A stretch of 64,000 nucleotides of DNA from Bacillus sp. REN16 (GTDB lineage Bacteria > Bacillota > Bacilli > Bacillales > Bacillaceae_L): the NCBI RefSeq assembly GCF_020731355.1, contig NZ_JAJFZK010000001.1, positions 124,001-188,000 of the forward strand. The letters are read 5' to 3'. Made by a program: the position numbers and the translations under genes. Within the stretch, counting starts at the first letter, position 1. Every line of letters starts with the position of its first letter. Shown piece by piece: positions 53,188 to 63,721 of the stretch. The notes under the pieces were generated by a model. It did no database searches and was not told the DNA's origin. It saw only the letters and a program-made list of their open reading frames with translations.

Positions 53188-54693
53188 ATGGACGTTTTTG
53201 ATGGAATTATAACTGGTTTTAAAGTTGCGTTAAGTTTACAAGGTTTGACCTTTGTATTCTTAGGTGCGGTAATTGGGACTTTAATTGGAATGATCCCAGG
53301 TTTAGGTCCAATCACAGCGATTGCTGTTATGATACCAATTACCTATGGTATGGATCCAGCTATGGCGTTACTGTTAATGGCTGGGGTATATTACGGGGCG
53401 GCATATGGTGGTGCTGCATCATCAATTCTACTAAATGCTCCTGGTGAATCAATGTCCGTACCCACAACCTTTGACGGGTATCCTCTAGCGAAACAAGGTA
53501 AGGCAGGTAAGGCGCTGGCCATCGCAGCGATTGCCTCGTTTGTTGGAGGAACAATAAGTGTTGTTCTATTAACACTCTTTGCTCCTTTACTAGCAAATGT
53601 AGCGATCTCATTTGGACCTGCGGAATATTTTGCATTAATGCTTATGGGGCTGATGACAGTATCGAGCTTCGCAGACGGCTCAACAGTAAAAGCTTTAATT
53701 TCTGCAACTATTGGATTTATTGTTGCAACTATTGGTATTGATGGCCAAACTGGTACGACACGATTTACATTTGGAAATGTTAATTTACTAGAAGGAATTG
53801 ATTTTCTAGTTATTGCTTTGGGGTTATTTGCTTTAGCTGAGGTTAGTTCACTTATTTTTGAACGAAAAGAAAGTGGGAATTATTCTAGTAAACTTGGAAG
53901 TCTTCGTTTGTCGAAGCAAGAATATAAAGAATTGGCTGCTCCAATGGGACGACAGTCCGTAATGGGCTTTTTGATCGGTGTTTTACCTGGTGCGGGAGGA
54001 ACAATTGCATCCTTCTTAGGATATATTTCTGAAAAGAAGCTCTCAAAAAAACCTCATGAATTTGGTAAGGGATCCATTGTTGGATTAGCAGCACCTGAAG
54101 CTGCGAATAATGGTGCCTCAAGCGGTGCTTTCGTACCTCTATTAAGTTTAGGGATACCTGGGTCAGGAACAACAGCTGTCATGCTAGGTGCGTTAATTGT
54201 ATTGGGCGTACAACCCGGCCCGCTTTTAATGAATGATCACCCAGATGTGTTTTGGGGTGTAATTGCAAGTATGTATATCGGGAATGTGATTCTCTTAATT
54301 CTGAATCTGCCATTAATCCCATATATCTCTAAAATATTGAAAATTCCACGTCCAATGCTTATTTCATTGGTAGTGATCTTTTGTATAATCGGTGTTTATG
54401 GAATAAGCTTCAGGACGTTTGATTTATTTTTATTAGTTATTTTCGGAATCCTAGGTTATTTTATGGCATATTTTAAATTCCCAGCAGCACCCATGTTATT
54501 AGCTTTTATACTAGGTGGCATGATGGAACAATCACTCAGACAGGCTTTAACAATTTCTGATGGAAGTTTACTCATTTTTATTGAAAAACCAATTTCATGT
54601 GCGCTTTTACTTATTGCTGCACTCTCATTTATTGTTCCATTCTTTCGTAGCAGAAAAAAGAAAAACAAAATAGATACAACAATTGACGTATAA
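53188..54693 (+). CDS. tctA: Tripartite tricarboxylate transporter large membrane subunit (TctA)
   Basis: A 501-residue channel subunit with about 12 helices. Diagnostic blocks: GALIGMIPGLGP-like (here GAVIGTLIGMIPGLGPITAI), YYGAAYGGAASSILLNAPGE and GVLPGAGGTIASFLGYISEK plus LSLGIPGSGTTAVMLGAL. It forms the transport pore energised by an ion gradient. AAAGGGGGAAG precedes the ATG. Confidence 0.95.
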   Translation: MDVFDGIITGFKVALSLQGLTFVFLGAVIGTLIGMIPGLGPITAIAVMIPITYGMDPAMALLLMAGVYYGAAYGGAASSILLNAPGESMSVPTTFDGYPLAKQGKAGKALAIAAIASFVGGTISVVLLTLFAPLLANVAISFGPAEYFALMLMGLMTVSSFADGSTVKALISATIGFIVATIGIDGQTGTTRFTFGNVNLLEGIDFLVIALGLFALAEVSSLIFERKESGNYSSKLGSLRLSKQEYKELAAPMGRQSVMGFLIGVLPGAGGTIASFLGYISEKKLSKKPHEFGKGSIVGLAAPEAANNGASSGAFVPLLSLGIPGSGTTAVMLGALIVLGVQPGPLLMNDHPDVFWGVIASMYIGNVILLILNLPLIPYISKILKIPRPMLISLVVIFCIIGVYGISFRTFDLFLLVIFGILGYFMAYFKFPAAPMLLAFILGGMMEQSLRQALTISDGSLLIFIEKPISCALLLIAALSFIVPFFRSRKKKNKIDTTIDV

Positions 54694-54716
54694 ACAATGA
54701 AAGGTAGGAAGAGATC

Positions 54717-56159
54717 ATGCTAGATATTAAAACAAATCCTAATATAAAGACAGACGAAATTATTGAAAAAATTGCTGAGTATGTGTTAAATCAGCCGATT
54801 GAAAGTGAACTAGCAATTGAAACTGCGAAGTATGTGCTGATGGATACTCTAGGATGTGGATTTTTAGCTCTTAGATATCCGGAGTGTACGAAACATTTGG
54901 GCCCAATCGTACCGGGTACAGTAGTTCCAAATGGAAGTAGGGTCCCTGGAACTCAATTCGAATTAGATCCAGTCCATGCAGCTTTTAATATCGGCTGCGC
55001 AATTCGTTGGTTGGATTACAATGACACATGGTTAGCGGCTGAATGGGGACATCCATCAGATAACTTAGGTGCAATTCTAGCGGTAGCAGACTATATGAGC
55101 CGAAAGCAAATTGCTGAAGGAAACGAGCCTCTTAAGATTGCAACAGTTCTAGAAGCGATTGTAAAAGCTCATGAAATCCAAGGTGTTCTTGCTTTAACGA
55201 ACAGTTTAAATCGTAAAGGTTTAGATCATGTTCTATTTGTGAAAATTGCATCTGCTGCTGTTGCTGCGGCAATGCTTGGTGGAACAAAAGAAGAAGTCAT
55301 GAATGCATTATCAAATGCATGGATTGATAATTCAAGCTTACGCACATATCGTCATTTTCCTAATACTGGTTCTCGTAAATCATGGGCTGCTGGAGATGCA
55401 ACAAGTCGTGCAGTTCGTCTTGCATTAATGGCAGTGAATGGGGAAATGGGATATAAAACAGCGCTTACGGCACCGAATTGGGGATTCCAAGATGTTCTAT
55501 TCGGTGGTGAGGAAATTACATTGGAAAGACCTTTACAGTCGTATGTAATTGAAAATATTCTATTTAAAATTTCTTATCCTGCTGAATTCCATGGCCAAAC
55601 AGCAGCAGAATGTGCGGTTGAACTATACCCGCAAATTATGAATCGACTAGATGACATTTATAAAATTGTCATTACAACACATGAATCAGCCATTCGTATT
55701 ATTGATAAAACGGGTCCATTGCATAATCCGGCTGACCGAGATCATTGTCTCCAATATATTACAGCGATTGGTTTATTATATGGAACAATTAATGCGGATC
55801 ACTATGAAGATGAAACTGCTAGGGATCCAAGAGTAGATTCCTTACGCGATAAAATGGAAGTAGTTGAAAACAAACAATATAGTGAAGATTACTTAGACCC
55901 AAGTAAGAGATCAATTGCGAATTCGATTCAAATTTTCTTCAAGGATGGAACATCTACTGCAAATGTCGAAAGAGAATATCCTCTTGGGCACCGTTTCAGA
56001 CGTGATGAAGGGATTCCATTATTAAAAAGAAAGTTTGTAGAAAATCTAGAAACACGGTTTCCGCAAAAGCAAGTGAATGAAATCTATGAATTATGTAAAG
56101 ACCTAAAAAAACTTTCGCAGACGAATGTGAATGATTTTATGGCGAAATTAGTGATCTAA
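54717..56159 (+). CDS. prpD: MmgE/PrpD family 2-methylcitrate dehydratase
   Basis: A 480-residue protein of the MmgE/PrpD family, which dehydrates 2-methylcitrate to 2-methylaconitate without an iron-sulfur cluster. Typical stretches: [34 protein letters not shown] with paired Asp/His, and [18 protein letters not shown]. It starts 24 bp after tctA, showing that transport and catabolism are co-expressed. Activity on citrate or other tricarboxylates is possible, since some family members dehydrate citrate. Confidence 0.92.
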   Translation: MLDIKTNPNIKTDEIIEKIAEYVLNQPIESELAIETAKYVLMDTLGCGFLALRYPECTKHLGPIVPGTVVPNGSRVPGTQFELDPVHAAFNIGCAIRWLDYNDTWLAAEWGHPSDNLGAILAVADYMSRKQIAEGNEPLKIATVLEAIVKAHEIQGVLALTNSLNRKGLDHVLFVKIASAAVAAAMLGGTKEEVMNALSNAWIDNSSLRTYRHFPNTGSRKSWAAGDATSRAVRLALMAVNGEMGYKTALTAPNWGFQDVLFGGEEITLERPLQSYVIENILFKISYPAEFHGQTAAECAVELYPQIMNRLDDIYKIVITTHESAIRIIDKTGPLHNPADRDHCLQYITAIGLLYGTINADHYEDETARDPRVDSLRDKMEVVENKQYSEDYLDPSKRSIANSIQIFFKDGTSTANVEREYPLGHRFRRDEGIPLLKRKFVENLETRFPQKQVNEIYELCKDLKKLSQTNVNDFMAKLVI

Positions 56160-56189
56160 AAGACTTAAGTTCGAGATGAGGTGAATGAA

Positions 56190-57095
56190 ATGGCTTGGAT
56201 TGTTGACAAAGAACGAAGTCAAGAAGAACTAGCTTTGGATTTTCGTAAACAAATAGAAGAAACTAAGATTATGCAAATCCCAGGCGCTCATGATGGAATA
56301 AGTGCCCTTCTTGCAAAGAAGAGCGGGTTTGAAGCTTTATATCTATCGGGAGCAGCATACACGGCTAGTAGGGGGCTTCCAGATTTGGGGATCGTGACGT
56401 CGGAGGAACTTGCTTCCCGGGCAAAAGATTTAATTCGTGCATCGAACCTACCGCTTTTAGTCGATATTGACACTGGGTTTGGCGGGGTTCTTAATGCAGC
56501 GAGAACAGCAAGAGAAATGGTTGAAGCAAAGGTAGCTGCGGTACAAATCGAAGACCAGGATCTGCCGAAAAAATGCGGCCATTTAAATGGGAAAAAGCTT
56601 GTAAGTCCTGAGGATATGGCTCAAAAAATAAGAATTATCAAAGAAGTGGCCCCATCCTTAATCATAATTGCTAGAACAGATGCAGTTGCTGTTGAGGGGA
56701 TTGATCGTGCAATCGAGAGAGCAAATCTATATATTGAAGCCGGGGCTGATGCGATTTTTCCAGAAGCTTTAACTTCAGAAGAAGAGTTTAATAAAGTAAA
56801 AAGTATGGTGAAAGCCCCATTACTTGCCAATATGACGGAGTTTGGGAAAACCCCATATTATAGTGCAAATGAGTTTGAAATATTTGGTTATAGCATGGTA
56901 ATTTATCCGGTTACTTCACTACGAGTAGCGGCGAGAGCTGTTGAGGATGTTTATACTGAAATTAAAAACACAGGCACCCAGAAGGAATTTCTAGATAGAA
57001 TGCAAACACGAAAAGACCTTTATGAAACAATAAGTTATTATGATTTCGAAAAATTAGATACAGAAATTGCTAGAACAGTATTAACTGAGAAGTAA
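56190..57095 (+). CDS. prpB: Methylisocitrate lyase
   Basis: A 301-residue TIM-barrel enzyme of the isocitrate lyase/PEP mutase superfamily that splits 2-methylisocitrate to pyruvate and succinate. Signature motifs: GAHDGISALLAKKSGFEALY, DIDTGFGG (metal ligands) and KKCGH (C129, catalytic). ATG 56190 follows GATGAGGTG. It completes a PrpD-PrpB pair; a 2-methylcitrate synthase gene is absent from the window. Confidence 0.94.
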   Translation: MAWIVDKERSQEELALDFRKQIEETKIMQIPGAHDGISALLAKKSGFEALYLSGAAYTASRGLPDLGIVTSEELASRAKDLIRASNLPLLVDIDTGFGGVLNAARTAREMVEAKVAAVQIEDQDLPKKCGHLNGKKLVSPEDMAQKIRIIKEVAPSLIIIARTDAVAVEGIDRAIERANLYIEAGADAIFPEALTSEEEFNKVKSMVKAPLLANMTEFGKTPYYSANEFEIFGYSMVIYPVTSLRVAARAVEDVYTEIKNTGTQKEFLDRMQTRKDLYETISYYDFEKLDTEIARTVLTEK

Positions 57096-57126
57096 TATAA
57101 TTGTAATAGTTATAGGAAGAAGTACG

Positions 57127-57155
57127 GAAAAAGCCCCTCATTCAGAGGGGCTTTT
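57127..57155. terminator. Bidirectional terminator of the tct-prp operon
   Basis: AAAAGCCCCTC-ATTCA-GAGGGGCTTTT, perfect 11-bp stem between convergent genes. Confidence 0.92.
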
Positions 57156-57189
57156 ACGATTGAAGACAATTCTACTTGTTAAATTTCCA

Positions 57190-58608
57190 TTAGATCAAAA
57201 ACATTGCCACAATCGTTGTGACTACCAACCCGATGGTGACAGGAAGTAAGTTTTTCCTGGCAAGTTCAAACGGGTCAACTCCGCAAATGGCTGCTGCGGG
57301 AATTAGCGCCCAAGGGACTAAAGTTCCGCCACCGACCCAAATTCCTGCAATTTGACCTAAAGCTGTTAATGTTGCGGCCCCTGCCCCGATTGCTGATGAG
57401 AACAATGCAGCAAGTGATCCTGCTAACGAAATCCCCGAAAAACCCGATCCATCTAATCCGGTGATTGCACCCACAATTGTTAAGGTAATGGCTCCTGTTG
57501 GTGCATTTAATGGTACAACAGAAGCAAGACTAACGCCAAGGTCATTCACGATTCCCTGTGAATGTTCAGGTAAGAACTCACCAATAATTTTCGCAAAACC
57601 GGAGTCACCAAGATAGAAAAAGGCAGCAATTGGAATAACCGGACCAAATACTTTAAATCCAAATTGAAAGCCTTCAATTAAATAGGTTGTTGTTTTTTCT
57701 AAGCCAGCATTTTTATGGGCAACTAATGAAATGAGAAGAAGAATAAAAATCGATGTGCCACCGACAAGGGCTGTTGCATCCCCACCTGAAAGATTTAATG
57801 CGGACATGGCTGCTACATCTAAGGCAAAAAGAATCGGGATTAAGATTGCGAAGAAGCGTTTTGCGGAAGGAGATAATAATTTTCTTAGCTGTTGTACTTC
57901 CTTTTCTGTAAGGTCATTGGTTAATGGATTTGCATAATTTGATTCTCCCCCAACAGTAAGGTTACCTTTTCGCATGTCCCGACGAAGGAAAATGTAGGCT
58001 GCGACTGTTGTCACAATCCCCATTACCAACACTAACGGAATACTTGCTTTTACAACTTCCAATACTTCAAGACCTGCTGCATCGGCAGTAAGCTTTGGAG
58101 CCGCTTGAATGATAAAATCACTCGACAATGCAATCCCATGACCGAATAAATTCATGGCCATGGCAACTCCTAATGCTGGCAAGCCGACCCGCATCGCTAC
58201 TGGTAAAAGTACAGCACCGATTAAGGCAACGGCTGGCGAAGGCCAGAAAAACCACGAAATCACCATCATTACAATTCCGATTGTCCAATAAGCAAGTGCT
58301 GGGGAACGTATCAATTTTGTAAAAGGAGCAATCATTACATCATTGATGCCCGTAACTGTTAATGCCTTACTCATCGAAACAATAATCGATATAACGAGTA
58401 TAGTTGAGAGCAACTCGGTTATTGCATAAATAAAGCTATTGAAGACACCACTTATCGAAGCACTAATCGAACCTGTTGCAGTAATGGCTAGTAAAAAGAT
58501 ACCGATAATACAAATAAGCGAGGTGTCTCTCCTCATCACCATAAAGCCGATGATCAAGAGGATAAATGAAACATATATCCAATGCAGGGCGGTTAATTCC
58601 ACTAGCAT
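57190..58608 (-). CDS. Putative permease of the ion-transporter superfamily
   Basis: A 472-residue integral membrane protein with about 12-13 helices, including re-entrant-loop-like segments (FFWPSPAVALIGAVLLPVAM, LNAPTGAITLTIVGAITGLD, GQIAGIWVGGGTLVPWALIP) reminiscent of citrate/GntP/ion-transporter permeases. A charged loop at about residues 210-240 divides two halves. Convergent with prpB and followed by hmoB on the same strand upstream. The substrate is not readable; a carboxylate is a reasonable guess. ATG 58608 is preferred, with GGGGGTT upstream. Confidence 0.75.
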   Translation of the reverse strand: MLVELTALHWIYVSFILLIIGFMVMRRDTSLICIIGIFLLAITATGSISASISGVFNSFIYAITELLSTILVISIIVSMSKALTVTGINDVMIAPFTKLIRSPALAYWTIGIVMMVISWFFWPSPAVALIGAVLLPVAMRVGLPALGVAMAMNLFGHGIALSSDFIIQAAPKLTADAAGLEVLEVVKASIPLVLVMGIVTTVAAYIFLRRDMRKGNLTVGGESNYANPLTNDLTEKEVQQLRKLLSPSAKRFFAILIPILFALDVAAMSALNLSGGDATALVGGTSIFILLLISLVAHKNAGLEKTTTYLIEGFQFGFKVFGPVIPIAAFFYLGDSGFAKIIGEFLPEHSQGIVNDLGVSLASVVPLNAPTGAITLTIVGAITGLDGSGFSGISLAGSLAALFSSAIGAGAATLTALGQIAGIWVGGGTLVPWALIPAAAICGVDPFELARKNLLPVTIGLVVTTIVAMFLI

Positions 58609-58723
58609 TGCAAAACCCCCATTCAACTAATCCGAATTCAAGCAAGGCTAACTACACATTTACCCATGTTTGTAATACAGAATATGTTGATGAGGATAAG
58701 GTGTGAGAAGTGCGCAAAAATTT

Positions 58724-59230
58724 TTAATTGGTTTTAGATGAGTGGAACGTTTTCGTATAAACTGGCCCGGTAAATACAGTTTGGCTTAAGCCTGCTTTCG
58801 TTTTTTCAATTACTTGTTCAAGCTGCTCAAAGGCTTGCGAACGAGTCCAATCTAAATAATAAGATTCTTTCAACCAAAAGCTTGCAATGACAAAGGTATC
58901 ACTTTTTATCGGCCGAAGCGCGCGAAAGGCAATAAAACCAGACGTGTTCTGAAATAGTGAATTCCTTTGTGTGATGTTGTACTCAAAAAGTGGCTTGCCT
59001 TCATCGGTCACTGGAACATATGTGAATGCCGCAAATGCAGCATCGTTCAGGTTTCCTTCCCCGGTAATGACTTCATATTTTCTTGGTGCGGCAAAAACAG
59101 ATTTCTTTGTTGTTTCATGAAGCAGGATGGCTGTTTCGTTATTGTAAAATGCCGTCATATTTTCTTTTTTATACTTCTCATGAAGCTTTTCTAAAAAATC
59201 AATCGTCCCAAACGCAATGTAAAAATTCAT
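58724..59230 (-). CDS. hmoB: Heme-degrading monooxygenase HmoB
   Basis: A 168-residue antibiotic-biosynthesis-monooxygenase-fold protein resembling B. subtilis YhgC/HmoB, which degrades heme and releases iron. The C-terminal ABM domain starts around FIAFRALRPIKSDTFVIASF and has WLKESYYLDWTRSQAFEQL. ATG 59230 follows AGGAGG at ideal spacing; the frame upstream to 59305 has no site. Divergent from pbpF and near hemEHY, exactly the B. subtilis arrangement. Confidence 0.88.
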   Translation of the reverse strand: MNFYIAFGTIDFLEKLHEKYKKENMTAFYNNETAILLHETTKKSVFAAPRKYEVITGEGNLNDAAFAAFTYVPVTDEGKPLFEYNITQRNSLFQNTSGFIAFRALRPIKSDTFVIASFWLKESYYLDWTRSQAFEQLEQVIEKTKAGLSQTVFTGPVYTKTFHSSKTN

Positions 59231-59339
59231 TGTAACTCCTCCTATATTTATACGTAATACATAGTGAGAATCTTTTACAGTTATACTAAAAGATAACATA
59301 ACCAATTAGATCGAGTAATTATTCCAAGGAGGTCATTGT

Positions 59340-61478
59340 ATGAAAAGGAAATTATTTCTCTCATTATTTGTTATTGTTGGTTCGTTTGTCCTTGGATTGT
59401 GTGGGTATTTGCTTATCATATATGCAGGTGACTATGTCATTGATGATAAAAAGCTGGTCATGAATTCTGCAACAAAACTAGTTGATGAAGATGGAAGATT
59501 TATTACGAAACTATACTATGAGAATCGCGACATTGTGCAAATTAAAGATATTCCGGAATATGTCCAACAGGCGTTTATCGCTGTGGAAGATACTCGTTTT
59601 TATAAACATCATGGCATCGACGTTCAGGCGATTGGCAGGGCAATCTATAAGGATATTGTTGCGGGGGGAAAGGTAGAAGGTGGAAGTACGATTACACAAC
59701 AGCTTGCAAAGAATGTGTTCCTTACAAATGAAAAAACGTTTCTTCGAAAAACAAAGGAATTAATCATCGCCATTAATTTAGAAGAGGAATACAGCAAACA
59801 GGAACTTCTAGAAATGTATTTGAATCAAATTTATTTTGGACACGGTGCCTATGGCATTCAGTCTGCATCAAAGTTTTATTTTAATAAAAATGTCAGTGAT
59901 CTTACAGTTGAAGAAGGAGCTCTGCTTGCAGCAATTCCAAAAGCACCATCTATTTATTCTCCTATTTTGAATCCTGAAAAAAGTAAACAAAGACGTGATT
60001 TGGTAATTAACCTAATGGAGAAAAAAGGGTTTTTACAGGCTGAGGAGGCTGTAAGGGTCCAAGGCAGGACGCTTGCTTTGGATATTCATGAGCTTGAAAG
60101 AGACCAGGCTTTATTAACCTATATTGATATGGTGTTCGAAGAGGCAAAATCACGCTATAAATTATCAAATGAAGAATTACTTAGAGGGGGCTATACGATT
60201 ACAGTTCCACTTCATTTAGAAATTCAAAAAACGGCATTCGAGCTTTTTAAAGATCAAAAGAATTTCCCAGGCATCGATGATAATGTCGAAGGTGCTTTCG
60301 TGTTACTCGACAATGACACAGGTGGAGTTTTAGCAGGTATCGGAGGAAGGCATTATGTAAGCCGAGGTATTAATCGGGTTTTGATTAAACGTCAGCCAGG
60401 CTCGACAATAAAACCGCTCGCGGTCTATGGCCCAGCATTGGAGGAGGAAGAGTTTGATCCCTATTCAATGTTGGTTGATAAACAGCTATCATATGGTGAA
60501 TATGAACCAAGCAATATATCCGGGATTTATAAAGGGAAAATCTCGATGTATGATGCTTTAATCGAATCTGCAAATGCACCTGCTGTATGGATGCTCGACA
60601 GACTGGGAATTGATACGGCAAAGGAATATTTAACAAAAACAGGAATAACCATTCCGGATCAAGGTCTATCAATTGCATTAGGCGGACTGAAGGAAGGAAT
60701 TTCGCCAATTGCAATGGCAAAGGCATACCGTGCCTTTGCACGTGAAGGAAAAGTCATCGAACCTCATGTGATAAACAAAATAGAAAACCGGGAAGGAAAA
60801 GTAATTGGAGAGGCATCTACACATGAGAGCGAGGCGTTTTCAAAGCAGACGGCTTGGTATATGACAAGAATGCTTGAAGGTGTTGTCGATAATGGTACGG
60901 CAAGAGTAGGAAATTATACAGGGGCACTTGCTGGAAAAACTGGGACAACCAATCTTCCAAGTGTGGAAAACGGAATTAAGGATGCTTGGTTTGTCGGCTT
61001 TACTCCTTCAGTAGTAGGAGCTTTGTGGATGGGCTATGATTCGACTGATTCTACCCATTATTTAAAAGGGGGCAGTTCATCTCCAACTAAACTGTTTAAG
61101 GAAATTCTCGAACAATCAGAACTAAAAAAAGCCACAGCATTTTCAGCGCCAAAGGATGTGGATGAGCTTGAGCCGCCGATAAGACTAGCCGAAATTGATG
61201 ATGTGAAAGCTAATTTAACGTTTAAGCCGCTAGGACTGTTTACGGTCTCTCTAAATTGGACTCCTTCTAGTGATGAGCGGGTGGAATATCGAATTTATGA
61301 AGAAAATTCGAAGACTGTTAAATATGTGGGTTCTGTGAGGGGTACAGGGGTCTATGAAATTGAAAATGTAAATATATTTTCAATGCCTTCCTACTTTATC
61401 GTACCGTATAATTCACAAACAAAGGAAGAAGGTACACACTCACAATCAGTAAAACCTACCTTTTTCTCAAATAAATAA
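59340..61478 (+). CDS. pbpF: Class A penicillin-binding protein 2C (PbpF)
   Basis: A 712-residue bifunctional peptidoglycan glycosyltransferase/transpeptidase. One N-terminal anchor (FVIVGSFVLGLCGYLLIIYA). GT51 domain with catalytic E83 in EDTRFY and GGSTITQQ (114-121). Transpeptidase with S355-T-I-K358, SANAP and AGKTGTT. The C-terminal 90 residues form a fibronectin-III-like domain. The location before hemE is conserved with B. subtilis, where pbpF is expressed in the forespore. Good AAGGAGG site before the ATG. Confidence 0.93.
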   Translation: MKRKLFLSLFVIVGSFVLGLCGYLLIIYAGDYVIDDKKLVMNSATKLVDEDGRFITKLYYENRDIVQIKDIPEYVQQAFIAVEDTRFYKHHGIDVQAIGRAIYKDIVAGGKVEGGSTITQQLAKNVFLTNEKTFLRKTKELIIAINLEEEYSKQELLEMYLNQIYFGHGAYGIQSASKFYFNKNVSDLTVEEGALLAAIPKAPSIYSPILNPEKSKQRRDLVINLMEKKGFLQAEEAVRVQGRTLALDIHELERDQALLTYIDMVFEEAKSRYKLSNEELLRGGYTITVPLHLEIQKTAFELFKDQKNFPGIDDNVEGAFVLLDNDTGGVLAGIGGRHYVSRGINRVLIKRQPGSTIKPLAVYGPALEEEEFDPYSMLVDKQLSYGEYEPSNISGIYKGKISMYDALIESANAPAVWMLDRLGIDTAKEYLTKTGITIPDQGLSIALGGLKEGISPIAMAKAYRAFAREGKVIEPHVINKIENREGKVIGEASTHESEAFSKQTAWYMTRMLEGVVDNGTARVGNYTGALAGKTGTTNLPSVENGIKDAWFVGFTPSVVGALWMGYDSTDSTHYLKGGSSSPTKLFKEILEQSELKKATAFSAPKDVDELEPPIRLAEIDDVKANLTFKPLGLFTVSLNWTPSSDERVEYRIYEENSKTVKYVGSVRGTGVYEIENVNIFSMPSYFIVPYNSQTKEEGTHSQSVKPTFFSNK

Positions 61479-61489
61479 AAATCTTAATT

Positions 61490-61513
61490 GGGTGGTGTGT
61501 GAATTCACCACCC
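61490..61513 (+). other. Hairpin after pbpF
   Basis: GGGTGGTG-TGTGAATT-CACCACCC, perfect 8-bp stem without a following T-run; a weak terminator or 3'-end stabiliser. Confidence 0.5.
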
Positions 61514-61680
61514 TTGAAGTTCGTCAAATTTTTGACATTTGCCCCGGTTTTGTATACAAGGATAGTAGAAACAATTATAGTTGATTAGTGAGGATAAATG
61601 AAACAAATATTTAATGAATGAAACATACTTATGCTATTATGGTAACTATTGTGAAGATGTTGAAAGGAAGGTAAATACAT

Positions 61681-62727
61681 ATGCAAAATGGTTTTAACGA
61701 TACATTATTAAGGGCGGCAAGAGGTGAGAAGACCGAACATGTACCCGTTTGGTATATGCGCCAAGCGGGACGATCGCAACCTGAATATCGAAAAATAAAG
61801 GAAAAATACGGTCTATTTGAAATAACTCATCAACCAGAACTATGTGCATATGTCACTAGACTTCCAGTTGAACAATATGATGTGGATGCTGCTATCCTTT
61901 ATAAGGATATCATGTCGCCACTTCCAGCTCTTGGTGTAGACGTTGAAATCAAAGCCGGAGTTGGCCCGGTTATCAGCAATCCGATTCGTTCTGTTAAGGA
62001 CGTTAAAAAGCTTGGAGAGATTCATCCGGAAGAAGATGTTCCATACGTACTTGATACAATTAAGCTTTTAACAACAGAACAGCTTTCAGTACCTTTGATT
62101 GGATTTGCAGGAGCACCATTTACTCTGGCAAGCTATATGATTGAAGGCGGACCATCGAAAAACTATAATAAAACGAAGGCTTTCATGTATCAAGAGCCAG
62201 AGGCTTGGTTTGCTCTAATGGATAAATTAGCTGAGATGACGATTACATATGTGAAGTCACAAATAGCTGCAGGAGTAAAAGCTGTACAAATTTTTGACTC
62301 TTGGGTAGGCGCGTTAAATGTTGCTGACTACCGCCGCTTCATTAAAACAGTCATGCATCGCATATTTACAGCACTTCGTGAGGAAAACGTGCCACTAATA
62401 ATGTTCGGGGTAGGGGCGAGCCATTTAGCATTAGAATGGAATGACTTACCACTTGACGTAGTTGGTTTGGATTGGCGCTTGCCAATTATGACGGCAAGAG
62501 AACTTGGAATTACAAAAACAGTTCAAGGAAATCTTGATCCGGCCATTTTATTAGCTCCTTGGGAAGTCATTGAAGAAAGAGCAAAAGAAATTTTAGACCA
62601 AGGAATGGAACAGCCGGGCTATATCTTCAACCTTGGTCATGGTGTATTCCCTGATGTGAAACCCGAGACACTAAAGCGTCTAACTGCATTCATACATGAA
62701 TATTCAAAACAAAATTTATCTAATTAA
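61681..62727 (+). CDS. hemE: Uroporphyrinogen decarboxylase
   Basis: A 348-residue cytoplasmic enzyme that removes four acetate carboxyls from uroporphyrinogen III. Signature [16 protein letters not shown] at the N terminus, [20 protein letters not shown], and [16 protein letters not shown] are diagnostic. First gene of hemEHY; AAAGGAAGG precedes the ATG. Confidence 0.97.
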   Translation: MQNGFNDTLLRAARGEKTEHVPVWYMRQAGRSQPEYRKIKEKYGLFEITHQPELCAYVTRLPVEQYDVDAAILYKDIMSPLPALGVDVEIKAGVGPVISNPIRSVKDVKKLGEIHPEEDVPYVLDTIKLLTTEQLSVPLIGFAGAPFTLASYMIEGGPSKNYNKTKAFMYQEPEAWFALMDKLAEMTITYVKSQIAAGVKAVQIFDSWVGALNVADYRRFIKTVMHRIFTALREENVPLIMFGVGASHLALEWNDLPLDVVGLDWRLPIMTARELGITKTVQGNLDPAILLAPWEVIEERAKEILDQGMEQPGYIFNLGHGVFPDVKPETLKRLTAFIHEYSKQNLSN

Positions 62728-62749
62728 TCTAGCTTTTGAGGTGTTTTAA

Positions 62750-63682
62750 ATGACAAAAAAGAAAATGGGACTACTCGTAATGGCATACGGTACTCCATAC
62801 CAAGAAGAGGATATTGAACGGTATTATACACATATTCGTCACGGCCGAAAGCCATCACCAGAAATGCTTGAAGACCTTCGCAGTCGTTATGAAGCAATCG
62901 GCGGAATTTCACCCCTTGCAAAAATTACAACTGACCAAGGGAAAAAACTTGAGGAACATTTAAATCAAATCCAAGATAACATTGAGTTTAAAATGTACCA
63001 AGGATTAAAGCATATAGAGCCTTTCATAGAGGACGCTGTTGCGCAAATGCATGAAGATGGTATAGAGGATGCCGTGAGCCTTGTACTGGCACCTCACTTT
63101 TCCACTTTTAGTGTAAAAGCGTACAATGGTCGTGCTAAAGAAGAAGCGGAAAAACTAGATGGACCAACTATTTACTCGGTAGAAAGCTGGTATAAAGAGC
63201 CGAAGTTTATCGAGTACTGGGCAAACCAGGTGAAACAAACTTTTGCTTCAATGCCTGAAGAAGAGCGGGAAAATGCAGTATTAATCGTTTCCGCTCATAG
63301 CCTTCCAGAAAAAATCATTGCAGCAGGTGACCCATACCCAAGTCAATTGCAAGAAACAGCAGATTTAATTGCGGAAGCTGCTGGTGTAAAAAATGTTGAA
63401 ATTGGTTGGCAGAGTGCCGGAAATACGCCTGAGCCATGGTTAGGTCCGGATGTTCAGGATTTAACAAGAGATCTATATCATGAAAAAGGATACAAGGCAT
63501 TTGTTTACATTCCAGTGGGCTTTGTTGCAGATCACTTAGAGGTTTTATATGACAATGACTATGAATGTAAAGTTGTAACGGAAGAACTGGGTGTAAGCTA
63601 CTACCGTCCAGAAATGCCAAATGCAAAACCAGAATTTATCGATTGCTTGGCAACTGTTGTTTTAAAAGAACTAAACGAATAA
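62750..63682 (+). CDS. hemH: Coproporphyrin ferrochelatase
   Basis: A 310-residue enzyme inserting iron into the porphyrin (coproporphyrin III in the Gram-positive pathway). Visible: [42 protein letters not shown] with the metal-binding His, SAHSLPEKI, and [18 protein letters not shown] with the conserved Glu. Starts 22 bp after hemE with GAGGTG. Confidence 0.96.
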   Translation: MTKKKMGLLVMAYGTPYQEEDIERYYTHIRHGRKPSPEMLEDLRSRYEAIGGISPLAKITTDQGKKLEEHLNQIQDNIEFKMYQGLKHIEPFIEDAVAQMHEDGIEDAVSLVLAPHFSTFSVKAYNGRAKEEAEKLDGPTIYSVESWYKEPKFIEYWANQVKQTFASMPEEERENAVLIVSAHSLPEKIIAAGDPYPSQLQETADLIAEAAGVKNVEIGWQSAGNTPEPWLGPDVQDLTRDLYHEKGYKAFVYIPVGFVADHLEVLYDNDYECKVVTEELGVSYYRPEMPNAKPEFIDCLATVVLKELNE

Positions 63683-63721
63683 TGGATGATTGAATGAATA
63701 AAGCAAAGAAGGCGATGTTAA

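Noticed and set aside
59231-59339. Fur box before hmoB
   Set aside because: TGAGAATCTTTTACA resembles a 7-1-7 Fur box but has too many mismatches in the second half.
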